From an uncultured Barnesiella sp. (GTDB taxonomy: Bacteria > Bacteroidota > Bacteroidia > Bacteroidales > Barnesiellaceae_A), in the NCBI GenBank assembly GCA_944321085.1, contig CALUJY010000005.1, positions 104,123 through 168,122 of the forward strand: a stretch of 64,000 bases of DNA. The letters are read 5' to 3'. The translations under genes and the position numbers were made by a program. Shown here piece by piece: positions 41,861-50,480 of the stretch. The notes beneath the pieces are model-generated. The model did no database searches and was not told where the DNA came from. It saw only the letters and a program-made list of their open reading frames with translations. Position 1 is the stretch's first letter, and every line of letters begins with the position of its first letter.

Positions 41861-42997
41861 TTATGCCTTCTCGTCGATATGGAAAAGGTCGGCGATGATG
41901 CTGTCGGAGATAAAAATGCCGCGTCGTGCAATGCGTAAGTAGGGCGCATCGTACTCCATGCAACCTTGTCGTAGGTAGGGCGTTGCCTGTCGTAGCAGAT
42001 AACGTGACAGCTTGTCGCCGAAAGAGGTTCTTACCGTGTCGCAATTTATGCCGCGTCGCGTGCGCAGGCGGGTAAGCAGCATGTCATTGAAGCGGTCGTC
42101 GGTCGAGAGATGCTCTTCTGCATAGCAGCATCGGTGCGCCTCCATGCTCTTGATATATAGCATAGTGTCTTGTGGATTGTAACGGCGGCATAAACCGTCG
42201 TAGCTGTGAGCGGCAGCTCCCAAACCGAGGTACGGGATATTTTGCCAATACGATGAGTTGTGGCGTGAGTGGTATCCCGGTAGTGCGAAGTTCGATATTT
42301 CATATTGTTCGAATCCGGCAGCTTGCAGTCGGTCTATCAGCGTTTCGTACATAGCAAGCGACAGTTCATCGTCGCACTCTTTTACTGAACCGTTTTGTCG
42401 GAGGGTATATAAGGCAGTCCCCTCTTCGTATGTGAGGGCGTATGCCGATATGTGCTGTATGCCCAAGGCGATAGCGGTGTCGATGTTGCGTTGCCACTGC
42501 TCCAAGGTCTGTCCGGGCAATGCGTATATGAGGTCGATGCTGATGTTTCCGAACCCGGCTTTTTGGCATCGTTTTACGGCGTCGATAGCTGCTTGCGAAG
42601 TATGTCGGCGTCGTAGAAAACGGAGGTCGGTATCGCTGAAACTTTGTACACCCATGCTGATGCGGTTGATGGGCAGTTGTGTGAGAGCCTCTATATATAT
42701 AGATGTAAGGTCGTCGGGGTTGCACTCGATGGTCGTTTCGGTGCAGTCTCCTATCTCTATGTGGCGTGCTATGCCCGAGAAGAGCCTGTGCAGCAAGGCC
42801 GGCGACAGTTGTGAGGGTGTCCCTCCTCCTAAATAAAGGGTTTCTGTTGCCGAGGGCAGCTCATGGGCGCGCATGGAGGCCTCGATGCACAATGCCTCGA
42901 CGTATCGTTCTTGCAGCGATGCGTCGGTACCCGAGTGAAAGTCGCAATAGATGCAACGGGTACGACAGAATGGAATATGTAGGTACAGTGCGCTCAT
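41861..42997 (-). CDS. hemW: HemW-like radical SAM protein
   Basis: The 378-residue protein begins with L-Y-L-H-I-P-F-C-R-T-R-C-I-Y-C-D-F, the radical SAM cluster motif CxxxCxxC with the preceding H-I-P-F of the HemN/HemW group. It also has Y-L-G-G-G-T-P-S near 60 and N-P-D-D near 107. HemW proteins are haem chaperones rather than coproporphyrinogen oxidases. The Met at 42997 is preferred over the open frame to 43090 because the family starts there; a TACCTTTG element lies 17 bases ahead on the minus strand (43021-43014). It is transcribed alone. Confidence 0.92.
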   Translation of the reverse strand: MSALYLHIPFCRTRCIYCDFHSGTDASLQERYVEALCIEASMRAHELPSATETLYLGGGTPSQLSPALLHRLFSGIARHIEIGDCTETTIECNPDDLTSIYIEALTQLPINRISMGVQSFSDTDLRFLRRRHTSQAAIDAVKRCQKAGFGNISIDLIYALPGQTLEQWQRNIDTAIALGIQHISAYALTYEEGTALYTLRQNGSVKECDDELSLAMYETLIDRLQAAGFEQYEISNFALPGYHSRHNSSYWQNIPYLGLGAAAHSYDGLCRRYNPQDTMLYIKSMEAHRCCYAEEHLSTDDRFNDMLLTRLRTRRGINCDTVRTSFGDKLSRYLLRQATPYLRQGCMEYDAPYLRIARRGIFISDSIIADLFHIDEKA

Positions 42998-43410
42998 ATA
43001 GGTAGAGGTATTGCAAAGGTAATGTATAACGGCCGAATGTGGAAGAGAGTTATGCCATGGCGGCGAAAAAAGAGAAAAAACAGTCGGCAAGTTTTATATT
43101 CTGCTCGTCATGCACTATCTTTGTAATGCCTACCGCGGTAGGATATTTGTTTTACAGAGGCGTTTGCCTTATCCTTGACACCGAAATTCGCCAAATTTTC
43201 TATTCCGAGGATGATGCGACACGCCTGCACTTGATGTTTGTTGTATCTCTGCGCCCGCTGTGCGGTTGCAGGGTACAATAAGTATAAGCGTGGGTATTGT
43301 GGTCGATTCGGAATACGGTGTTTGGCGATACCGGGTGTCAGATTGGCAACAGTTCCCACGTCTCATGAGTGCATGCGCCCGCACGGGAACAAGGGCAAAA
43401 ACAAAACAAG

Positions 43411-43569
43411 ATGAAGCAGATAGAGAGTGTCATTGCCTGTGTTTTTTACGCTTTATGTGCTGTCAATGGCAGTTTTGCATGGTGGGTAATATCGGCTACA
43501 ATATGCTATGAAGCAGTTGTGCGGTTGTGGTTAGGATTGCAAATTGTCGCTTTTTGTATAGGTGGATGA
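43411..43569 (+). CDS. Possible small two-helix membrane protein
   Basis: A 52-residue frame with Met at 43411 after an A-rich leader. It contains two hydrophobic stretches, roughly residues 6-32 and 36-50, separated by a short polar turn (Y-E-A-V-V-R). No family is recognised. It ends about 27 bases before the EF-G2 -7 element, so it would be an independent unit. Lack of a clear promoter makes it uncertain; it may be chance. Confidence 0.25.
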   Translation: MKQIESVIACVFYALCAVNGSFAWWVISATICYEAVVRLWLGLQIVAFCIGG

Positions 43570-43573
43570 CAAA

Positions 43574-43603
43574 ATATGTTTTCTAACATATAGGGTAAGT
43601 TTG
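43574..43603 (+). promoter_or_regulatory. Palindrome plus -7 element at the EF-G2 promoter
   Basis: ATATGTT-TTCT-AACATAT (43574-43591) is a perfect 7-bp inverted repeat ending 4 bases before TAAGTTTG (43596-43603), where the -33 box and spacer should be. There is no TTTG box. This is a good place for an activator that contacts polymerase, or a repressor site. In B. thetaiotaomicron the EF-G2 gene is activated by the CRP-like regulator Cur; whether this is a Cur site is not known. Confidence 0.55.
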
Positions 43604-43629
43604 CACAATACATATAAATTATATAATTT

Positions 43630-43657
43630 GCTGCCGCTTTCGCAAAAAAGCGACAGC
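43630..43657 (+). ncRNA. Leader hairpin of EF-G2 mRNA
   Basis: GCTG-c-CGCTTT pairs with AAAGCG-a-CAGC (one mismatch) around a six-base loop, within a leader of about 87 bases. It ends 39 bases before the start codon. No riboswitch class is recognised. Confidence 0.45.
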
Positions 43658-43696
43658 ATAAACCAATATATACTTATAACCTTAAAAGCCAATATT

Positions 43697-45853
43697 ATGA
43701 AGGTCTATAATTCACAAGAAATCAAAAACATTGCCCTTTTGGGAAGTAAAGGAGCCGGTAAGACCACTCTCGCTGAAGCTATGCTTTACGAGTGTGGCGT
43801 GATAAAACGTAGAGGAAGTGTCGATGCCGGTAACACGGTATCGGATTATTTCCCGGTAGAAAAAGAGTATGGCTACTCGGTATTTCCCACGGTATTTTAT
43901 GCCGAATTCCTCAATAAGAAGCTCAATGTGATAGATTGCCCCGGAGCCGATGATTTTGTGGGAGGAGCCATTACAGCATTGAGTGTTACCGATACGGGCG
44001 TGATAGTGATAGACTCGCAATATGGCGTCGAGGTAGGTACCCAGAACATATTCCGTACTGCCGAGCGGTTGGAGAAACCCGTGATATTTGCCATGAATCA
44101 GCTCGACGGCGAGAAAGCCGATTACGATAATTCGATAGAGCAGCTGCGCGAGCATTTCGGTAATAAGGTGGTACAAGTACAATATCCCCTCTCTTGTGGC
44201 CCTACGTTCAATTCTATGATTGACGTACTGTTGATGAAAAAATACAGCTGGGGTCCCGATGGCGGTGTTCCTACCATATCGGAAATTCCCGAGGAAGAGA
44301 TGGAAAAGGCCAAAGAACTGAACCAGAAGTTGGTAGAAGCTGCTGCCGAGAACGACGAGACATTGATGGAAAAATTCTTCGACCAAGGCTCTCTTACAGA
44401 AGACGAGATGCGCGAAGGCATCCGTAAAGGTCTTGTTACACGTAGTATTTTCCCGGTATTTTGCGTGAGCGCATTACGCGATATGGGCGTACGTCGTATG
44501 ATGGAGTTCCTCGGCAACGTGGTACCGTTCGTAAACGATATGCCCAACCCTGTAACGACCGACGGCGTAGAGGTAGCACCCAATCCCGAGGCTCCTGCAA
44601 GCATCTTCGTCTTCAAGACAAGTGTCGAGCCGCATATTGGCGAGGTATATTATTTCAAAGTAATGTCGGGTGTGCTGAAAGAGGGCGACGACCTTCAAAA
44701 TATGAATCGCGGCAGCCGTGAGCGCATGGCGCAAATCTTCTGCGTATGCGGGCAGCTGAGAACCAAAGTAGAGCAGCTCGTTGCCGGTGATATAGGTGCC
44801 AGCGTGAAGCTGAAAGATGTGCGCACCGGCAATACGCTCAACGAAAAGGGTTGCGACTATGTATTTGATTTCGTACGCTATCCGGCTCCCAAATTCCAGC
44901 GTGCCATTAAACCGCTCAATGAGGCCGATGCCGAGAAACTGAGCGAGATATTGACTCGCATGCACGAGGAAGACCCCACATGGGAAGTAGTACAATCGAA
45001 AGAGTTGAAACAAACTATCGTGTCGGGACAAGGCGAGTTCCACTTGCGTACTCTCAAATGGCGTATCGAGAATAACGACAAGTTGCCTATCGAGTTCATC
45101 GAACCTCGTATCCCTTACCGCGAGACCATTACCAAGCCCGCACGTGCCGACTATCGTCATAAAAAACAATCGGGCGGTGCCGGACAGTTCGGCGAGGTAC
45201 ACCTCATCGTAGAACCTTATTATGAGGGAATGCCTGCCCCCGATACCTATAAATTCGGTAACCAAGAGTATCGCATGAGTGTGCGCGACACACAAACCAT
45301 CGATTTGGAGTGGGGCGGTAAGTTGGTAGTTGTAAACTGTATCGTAGGTGGTGCGATAGATGCCCGCTTCATACCTGCCATTGTCAAAGGTTTGATGGAC
45401 CGCATGGAGCAAGGCCCGCTCACAGGGTCGTATGCCCGTGACGTACGTGTATGCGTTTACGATGGTAAGATGCACCCGGTGGACTCTAATGAAATATCGT
45501 TCCGTTTGGCTGCACGCAATGCTTTCAGCGAGGCATTCCGCAATGCAGGGCCGAAGATTTTGGAGCCTATCTACGATGTAGAAGTGATGGTTCCCGGTGA
45601 CAAGATGGGCGATGTTATGAGCGATTTGCAAGGACGTCGTGCTATCATCATGGGTATGACGAGCGAAAAGGGCTTCGAGAAAATTTCGGCCAAAGTTCCT
45701 TTGAAAGAGATGTCGTCATACTCTACGTCGCTCAGCTCTATTACAGGCGGACGCTCGTCGTTTACGATGAAATTCGCTTCGTACGAGCTTGTTCCCGGCG
45801 ACGTACAAGACAAACTGTTGAAGGCTTACCAAGCCGAACAGACCGAAGAATAA
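43697..45853 (+). CDS. fusA2: EF-G2, elongation factor G paralogue lacking catalytic His
   Basis: The 718-residue protein has all five EF-G domains but an altered G domain. The P-loop reads G-S-K-G-A-G-K-T-T (16-24), G3 is D80-C-P-G-A84 instead of D-T-P-G-H, so the GTPase-activating His is Ala, switch I lacks the usual R-G-I-T, and G4 is N-Q-L-D (134-137). Domain IV with its tip (K-Q-S-G-G-A-G-Q-F-G-E near 494) is intact. This is the pattern of EF-G2 of gut Bacteroides, reported to translocate ribosomes without GTP hydrolysis and to matter under carbon starvation. The Met at 43697 is preferred over 43562, which lies upstream of the -7 element. Confidence 0.92.
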   Translation: MKVYNSQEIKNIALLGSKGAGKTTLAEAMLYECGVIKRRGSVDAGNTVSDYFPVEKEYGYSVFPTVFYAEFLNKKLNVIDCPGADDFVGGAITALSVTDTGVIVIDSQYGVEVGTQNIFRTAERLEKPVIFAMNQLDGEKADYDNSIEQLREHFGNKVVQVQYPLSCGPTFNSMIDVLLMKKYSWGPDGGVPTISEIPEEEMEKAKELNQKLVEAAAENDETLMEKFFDQGSLTEDEMREGIRKGLVTRSIFPVFCVSALRDMGVRRMMEFLGNVVPFVNDMPNPVTTDGVEVAPNPEAPASIFVFKTSVEPHIGEVYYFKVMSGVLKEGDDLQNMNRGSRERMAQIFCVCGQLRTKVEQLVAGDIGASVKLKDVRTGNTLNEKGCDYVFDFVRYPAPKFQRAIKPLNEADAEKLSEILTRMHEEDPTWEVVQSKELKQTIVSGQGEFHLRTLKWRIENNDKLPIEFIEPRIPYRETITKPARADYRHKKQSGGAGQFGEVHLIVEPYYEGMPAPDTYKFGNQEYRMSVRDTQTIDLEWGGKLVVVNCIVGGAIDARFIPAIVKGLMDRMEQGPLTGSYARDVRVCVYDGKMHPVDSNEISFRLAARNAFSEAFRNAGPKILEPIYDVEVMVPGDKMGDVMSDLQGRRAIIMGMTSEKGFEKISAKVPLKEMSSYSTSLSSITGGRSSFTMKFASYELVPGDVQDKLLKAYQAEQTEE

Positions 45854-45859
45854 CCTTCT

Positions 45860-45893
45860 TGCGTCACTTTGAGTAAAGTATCAAAGTGGCGCA
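45860..45893. repeat. Hairpin just after EF-G2 stop
   Basis: TGCGtCACTTTGA pairs with TCAAAGTGgCGCA (12 of 13 positions) around an eight-base loop. No T run follows, so it may protect the mRNA 3' end; a true terminator comes 30 bases later. Confidence 0.5.
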
Positions 45894-45921
45894 TTGAAGT
45901 TAAATACAAGGTTAAATAATC

Positions 45922-45955
45922 AAAAAATGCCGCTTTTTTTTAAGGCGGCATTTTT
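45922..45955 (+). terminator. Terminator of EF-G2
   Basis: AAAATGCCGC pairs with GCGGCATTTT around a T-rich loop and runs into TTTTT. It overlaps the -33 box of the rprX promoter. Confidence 0.85.
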
Positions 45956-45983
45956 GTTGTTAAACATTCATTTGTTAATTTTG
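45953..45983 (+). promoter_or_regulatory. Promoter of rprX-rprY
   Basis: TTTG, 19 bases, TAATTTTG. The predicted start near 45990 gives a leader of about 124 bases. Confidence 0.65.
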
Positions 45984-46113
45984 CAGAGTAATGTTAATGG
46001 AGAGCGTGCGCAGCTTTTACCATTTGTAAACATAACTACTAAATAGTTTGTTTATTTCATAAAAATCGGCGTGCATACTCCTATGGCAAAAGGTAAAAAA
46101 AGGAAGTGAAAGC

Positions 46114-47643
46114 ATGAAAAAATCAACGATATGGGTTCTGACTATTACAATGGCAGCTACGTTCATAGGGTTGCTCCTTACGCAGGTCATGTATATGGAG
46201 AACATGATAAAAATGCGCAAAGAGCAGTTTACCGAGGCTGTCAAGCGTAGTCTTTATGCCGTATCGACTTCGCTCGAACGCGATGAAACACGCGCCTATC
46301 TTGCCGAGGCAATAGACGAAGAGTTGCTCTCGACGTACGAAGAAGATGCGACAGGCGAAGTGGTGATACCGCAACTCTCCATTACTGCACCCGACGGCAC
46401 GACGATAACTTTTCCCTTCAAGACCGTGTCGCCCATGATAAAATCGCCTTCGTTGTCGTCTTCGACAAGTAAGGGTACGCCTATCATGGACAAATACAAG
46501 CACATGCAAGAGTTGCTCAAAGGGCAATATCTCTATCAGAGGGGAGTTCTCAACGATGTGATACTTCGCATTCTGTCGCGTGCCGGTACACGCCCTGTCA
46601 TGGAGCGTATCAATGTTGACAAGTTGGATAGCTACTTGCAGACCGAGCTTGAAAACAACGGATTGAATTTGCCCTTCCGTTTTGCTATCATTAATAATAA
46701 AGGAAAGATTGTGTACAACAGTCCGGGATACGACCCGGCTGTATCGGGTAATTTGCTCTTTTCGCAAATTATATTTCCCAACGACCCGCCGGGAAGACGC
46801 AATTCGCTGCGCGTTTATTTCCCTACGCAGAACGATTATATTTTCGACTCGGTGCGGTTCATGATACCTTCGTTTATCTTCACCTTCATCATGCTGGTCA
46901 TCTTTACGTTTACGATTATCGTCGTATTCCGGCAGAAAAAGCTCACGGAGATGAAAAACGATTTTATCAACAACATGACGCACGAGTTTAAGACGCCTAT
47001 ATCTACCATATCATTAGCTGCGCAGATGCTCAATGACCCGGCAGTGGTTAAAAGTCAAGGTATGTTTAAGCACATATCGGGAGTAATCAACGATGAGACC
47101 AAGCGTTTGCGTTTGCAGGTAGAGAAGGTCTTGCAAATGTCTATGTTCGATAGGCAGCGCACACAGCTGAAACTGCATGAAGTAGATGTAAATGACCTGA
47201 TAGCCAATGTTATGAGTACGTTCAAAATCAAGGTCGAGAAGTTCGGAGGTACTATCGATGCCGACCTTTCGGCAGAAGATATGATTGTTTCGGTCGATGA
47301 AATGCACTTTACAAACGTTATATTCAATCTGTTGGACAATGCGGTGAAATACCGTCGCGAAGAGGTGCCGTTGGCTCTCTTTATCCGAACTTGTACACAT
47401 GGCGACAAGGTCGAAATTTCTATTCAAGATAACGGTATAGGTATCAAGAAAGAAGACCTTAAAAAAATATTCGATAAATTCTATCGCGTATCCACAGGTA
47501 ACAGACACGATGTGAAAGGCTTTGGACTGGGGCTTGCTTATGTGCATAAGATTATAAAAGACCTCAAAGGCGATATACGTGTGGAAAGTGAATTGAATGA
47601 AGGATCAACATTTATAATTACATTACCATTAGTTAAAAATTAG
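46114..47643 (+). CDS. rprX: Sensor histidine kinase RprX
   Basis: This 509-residue membrane kinase has a first membrane helix at about 7-27, a periplasmic sensor part to about 248 and a second helix near 250-272. The dimerisation/phosphoacceptor helix follows (N-N-M-T-H-E-F-K-T-P-I-S, His near 291), then an HATPase domain with N-box N-L-L-D-N-A-V-K-Y near 411, D-N-G-I-G-I, F-D-K-F-Y and G-F-G-L-G-L. There is no HAMP domain. An AGGAAGTG ahead of the ATG is an unusually good ribosome site for this phylum. It is paired with rprY 4 bases later, as in Bacteroides fragilis, where the pair was named from a tetracycline-related regulatory effect. Confidence 0.92.
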   Translation: MKKSTIWVLTITMAATFIGLLLTQVMYMENMIKMRKEQFTEAVKRSLYAVSTSLERDETRAYLAEAIDEELLSTYEEDATGEVVIPQLSITAPDGTTITFPFKTVSPMIKSPSLSSSTSKGTPIMDKYKHMQELLKGQYLYQRGVLNDVILRILSRAGTRPVMERINVDKLDSYLQTELENNGLNLPFRFAIINNKGKIVYNSPGYDPAVSGNLLFSQIIFPNDPPGRRNSLRVYFPTQNDYIFDSVRFMIPSFIFTFIMLVIFTFTIIVVFRQKKLTEMKNDFINNMTHEFKTPISTISLAAQMLNDPAVVKSQGMFKHISGVINDETKRLRLQVEKVLQMSMFDRQRTQLKLHEVDVNDLIANVMSTFKIKVEKFGGTIDADLSAEDMIVSVDEMHFTNVIFNLLDNAVKYRREEVPLALFIRTCTHGDKVEISIQDNGIGIKKEDLKKIFDKFYRVSTGNRHDVKGFGLGLAYVHKIIKDLKGDIRVESELNEGSTFIITLPLVKN

Positions 47644-47647
47644 AGTT

Positions 47648-48358
47648 ATGGACGAAAAATTGCGTATTCTACTTTGCGAAGATGACGAAAACCTCGGTAT
47701 GTTGCTTCGCGAATATTTACAAGCAAAGGATTACGATGCCGATTTGTTTTCTGATGGCGAGGCCGGATATAAGGCCTTTTTGAAAGGACAGTACGATTTG
47801 TGTGTGCTCGACGTTATGATGCCCAAAAAAGATGGTTTCACGTTGGCGCAAGAGATACGTTCGGTTAATAGCGAAATACCTATTATTTTCCTGACAGCAA
47901 AATCGCTGAAAGAAGATATTCTCGAAGGTTTCAAGATTGGAGCCGACGACTATATCACCAAGCCTTTCTCAATGGAAGAGCTGGTGTTCCGTATCGAAGC
48001 TATATTGCGTCGTGTTAAAGGCAAGAAAGGTAAAGACGTTACATTCTATCGTATCGGACAATTTACTTTCGATACGCAGAAGCAAGTACTTGCCATCGGT
48101 GACAAAACGACAAAACTTACCACTAAGGAGTCGGAGCTGCTCAGCCTGTTGTGTGCTCATGTAAACGAGATTTTGGAGCGTAATTTCGCTTTGAAAACGA
48201 TATGGATTGACGACAATTACTTTAACGCCCGCAGCATGGATGTCTATATCACCAAGTTGCGTAAGCATTTGAAGGACGACCCGTCGATAGAAATTATCAA
48301 CATTCATGGCAAAGGCTATAAGTTGATTGCTCCCGAACCTGCCGAGATAAAGGCATAA
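47648..48358 (+). CDS. rprY: OmpR-family response regulator RprY
   Basis: The 236-residue regulator has a receiver domain with acidic pocket E-D-D near 11-13, phospho-acceptor Asp in V-L-D-V-M-M-P near 55, and K-P-F near 107. A winged-helix DNA-binding domain covers about 130-228 (L-T-T-K-E-S-E-L-L-S-L-L near 157). It is the partner of RprX. It ends at a terminator; a second, bidirectional hairpin separates it from convergent mdh. Confidence 0.94.
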   Translation: MDEKLRILLCEDDENLGMLLREYLQAKDYDADLFSDGEAGYKAFLKGQYDLCVLDVMMPKKDGFTLAQEIRSVNSEIPIIFLTAKSLKEDILEGFKIGADDYITKPFSMEELVFRIEAILRRVKGKKGKDVTFYRIGQFTFDTQKQVLAIGDKTTKLTTKESELLSLLCAHVNEILERNFALKTIWIDDNYFNARSMDVYITKLRKHLKDDPSIEIINIHGKGYKLIAPEPAEIKA

Positions 48359-48380
48359 AATCCTGTTGTGGATATGTAAT

Positions 48381-48424
48381 AGCGTAGCTGTCGAGCCATT
48401 GCGGCGGGGCAGCTGCGCTTTTTT
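48381..48424 (+). terminator. Terminator of rprXY
   Basis: AGCGtAGCTG pairs with CAGCTgCGCT around a 19-base loop, followed by six Ts. Confidence 0.75.
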
Positions 48425-48454
48425 AGTGAGTATATGTGAGTGTGTAAGTGTCAT

Positions 48455-48485
48455 AAAAAAAGCCCGGAAACTCCGAGCTTTTTTG
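48455..48485 (-). terminator. Bidirectional terminator between rprY and mdh
   Basis: AAAAAAGC-c-CGGA pairs with TCCG-a-GCTTTTTT around AAC. T tracts lie on both strands, so it can stop mdh transcription and back up the rprY terminator. Confidence 0.8.
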
Positions 48486-48507
48486 TGATAATGTCTCTTT
48501 TGCTCAC

Positions 48508-49446
48508 TTATTTGAGAGCGTCGGCAAGAGCAGCGTTTGTTTTGTGAACGGCAGCTGCGCTGGCTGCAAAAGCGGCTTTCTCTTCCTCGTTGAGGTCGAG
48601 CTCTACGATTTTTTCGATACCGTTTTTGCCCAATACGCAAGGAACGCCGATGCAGAGGTCGCTTTCGCCATACTCACCTTTGAGCAATGCACTACAAGGA
48701 ATAATGCGTTTTTCGTTGTGGAGAATAGCCGATACTACCATTGCCGATGCTGCGCCGGGAGCATACCATGCCGATGTGCCGAGGAGTTTTGTAAGGGTTG
48801 CACCGCCTACCATTGTGTCGGCAGCCACTTTATTGAAGGTCTCGGCATCGAGTAAGCCCGATACGGGTATGCCTTTGTAGGTAGCAAAACGTTTCAGCGG
48901 TATCATGGTGGTATCGCCGTGTCCGCCTATAACCATACCTTCAACTTCGTTGGCATTTGCGCCGAGGGCTTGGCTCATGTAGTATTTGAAGCGTGAGCTA
49001 TCCAAAGCGCCACCCATACCGATGATGCGGTTTTTGGGAAGTTTGGTTGCTTTATGGATGAGGTAGGTCATAGTATCCATGGGGTTGCTTACGCACAAGA
49101 TGATAGCATTGGGCGAGTGTTTGAGAACGTTCTCAACTACCGACTTAACAATACCGGCATTTACACCGATAAGCTCCTCACGGGTCATACCCGGTTTGCG
49201 AGGAATACCCGAAGTGATGACTACAACATCAGAACCTTCGGTAGCTGCGTAATCGTTGGTTACACCTTTTACTACGGAATTCATGCAGAGCAGAGCTGCT
49301 GTTTGCATCATATCCATAGACTTACCTTCCGATACGCCTTCTTTGATGTCGAGCAATACTACTTCATCAGCTACACCTTTGATTGCCAATACATTTGCGC
49401 AAGTAGCACCTACGTTACCGGCGCCTACAACTGTTACTTTAGACAT
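48508..49446 (-). CDS. mdh: Malate dehydrogenase
   Basis: The protein is of the LDH-like MDH type, 312 residues: NAD-binding G-A-G-N-V-G-A-T-C near 7-15, Asp at the end of the second strand (L-L-D-I-K-E-G near 34), the mobile loop I-P-R-K-P-G-M-T-R with substrate-binding arginines near 80, N-P-M-D near 119, and catalytic His in G-G-H-G-D-T near 174. The Met at 49446 is chosen; the frame to 49539 adds no family similarity. TACCTTTG on the minus strand (49506-49499) is a good -7 element. It serves the reductive succinate branch typical of Bacteroidota fermentation. Confidence 0.96.
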   Translation of the reverse strand: MSKVTVVGAGNVGATCANVLAIKGVADEVVLLDIKEGVSEGKSMDMMQTAALLCMNSVVKGVTNDYAATEGSDVVVITSGIPRKPGMTREELIGVNAGIVKSVVENVLKHSPNAIILCVSNPMDTMTYLIHKATKLPKNRIIGMGGALDSSRFKYYMSQALGANANEVEGMVIGGHGDTTMIPLKRFATYKGIPVSGLLDAETFNKVAADTMVGGATLTKLLGTSAWYAPGAASAMVVSAILHNEKRIIPCSALLKGEYGESDLCIGVPCVLGKNGIEKIVELDLNEEEKAAFAASAAAVHKTNAALADALK

Positions 49447-49842
49447 AGTGTTTCGTTTTATATAGTTGTTAATACTATCCTTGTTTTTACAAGCAAGGCA
49501 AAGGTATAACAATTTTGTATTAAAGAAAAATTTCTTCAATTAAAATTTTACTAAAATTCTGTGTCATGCCTGCAATGACGAGGCGTGTGTGTGCAGCCCC
49601 TTGTTATGCCTATGTGCTGCGTTTGTGCAAGTAGTTGATAACGTGTTCGTTGTGAATGTCGAAGAGAAAAAATCGGGTAAGAAATGATTGCACATTATTT
49701 CATAGTGTGCAATGCTTTTTTATATCATTAATTTTCAAATAATTGTAAGTCTTAACGGCACGACAATTCATTCGGCATACTGTGTGAGTTACCGTACATA
49801 TATATTATAATAGGGCAGAGATTTTGTCCCTTACGTCGTCGG
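49447..49842. other. Intergenic region between mdh and the Sua5/YciO gene
   Basis: The gap of 396 bases holds the mdh promoter element and, near 49687-49721, a hairpin with T run on the plus strand although no plus-strand gene lies upstream. No protein gene is seen. Confidence 0.5.
49687..49721 (+). terminator. Orphan plus-strand terminator (possible small RNA 3' end)
   Basis: ATTGCACA pairs with TGTGCAAT around 11 bases, then GC and six Ts. Both flanking genes are on the minus strand, so this would end an unannotated plus-strand transcript. Confidence 0.5.
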
Positions 49843-50457
49843 TTATTCTTCGATGATGCCTTTTCCTTGGCGAGTTATTTCGGGTTCGTCGCCGGTGCAG
49901 TCTATAATAGTGCTGCTTTCTGTATCGCCGTCGCCACCGTCTATGATATAATCGGCTGTCGCACCATAGCGTTCGGCTATGAGGGTGGGGCAGGTGGTAT
50001 ATTCGGGTTCCCCTTCATCGATGTTTATCGAAGTTGATAGCAAGGGATTGCCCAATTCTTCGACAATGGCATGGGCTATGTTATTGTCGGGAATGCGTAT
50101 GCCTACCGTTTTGCGTTGTTTGTAGAGTTTGGGTAAGTGCGAACCGGCGGGCAATACGAATGTGAATGCACCGGGCAGATTTCTGCGCATGAGCTTGAAG
50201 GTGCGGTCGTCTATCTTGGCATAACGGGCAGCATCGGCAAGGTCGTTGCATATTATGGATAGGTTGGCTTTGGCAGGGTCGATACCCTTGATGCGGCAAA
50301 TGCGTTCTACGGCGCGTACGTTCAGGGCGTCGCATCCGTACGCATAGAGCGTGTCGGTGGGATAGATGATGATTTCGCCTTCGCGTAGCGCCTCTACAAT
50401 ACGGGTTATCTCGCGGCGGTTGGGAGTGTCGGGGTGAATGGTGATGAGTTGTTTCAT
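49843..50457 (-). CDS. Sua5/YciO/YrdC-family protein (threonylcarbamoyl-AMP synthase-like)
   Basis: The 204-residue protein carries the YrdC fold: I-I-Y-P-T-D-T-L-Y-A-Y-G-C-D near residues 29-42 and K-G-I-D-P-A-K near 57, then L-P-G-A-F-T-F-V near 93 and S-T-S-I-N near 140. Family members make threonylcarbamoyl-AMP for t6A37 of tRNA; the short form without the Sua5 domain could be TsaC-like or YciO-like, and YciO proteins may act differently. The Met at 50457 is preferred; the frame to 51045 overlaps the B3/B4 gene. It lies 23 bases after that gene in one unit. Confidence 0.9.
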   Translation of the reverse strand: MKQLITIHPDTPNRREITRIVEALREGEIIIYPTDTLYAYGCDALNVRAVERICRIKGIDPAKANLSIICNDLADAARYAKIDDRTFKLMRRNLPGAFTFVLPAGSHLPKLYKQRKTVGIRIPDNNIAHAIVEELGNPLLSTSINIDEGEPEYTTCPTLIAERYGATADYIIDGGDGDTESSTIIDCTGDEPEITRQGKGIIEE

Positions 50458-50480
50458 GGCAGTGTATGATAAGATGAAGG

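Larger units (their letters stand above)
42998..43696. other. Long divergent region between hemW and the EF-G2 gene
   Basis: In this gap of 699 bases, one possible small membrane protein gene (43411-43569) is seen. The right end holds an 18-bp palindrome, a TAAGTTTG -7 element and a leader hairpin, all described separately. The stretch 43100-43400 shows nothing I can support. Confidence 0.5.

Noticed and set aside
44474-45631. Long minus-strand frame of 385 codons
   Set aside because: Antisense shadow of the EF-G2 gene, which has clear family motifs.
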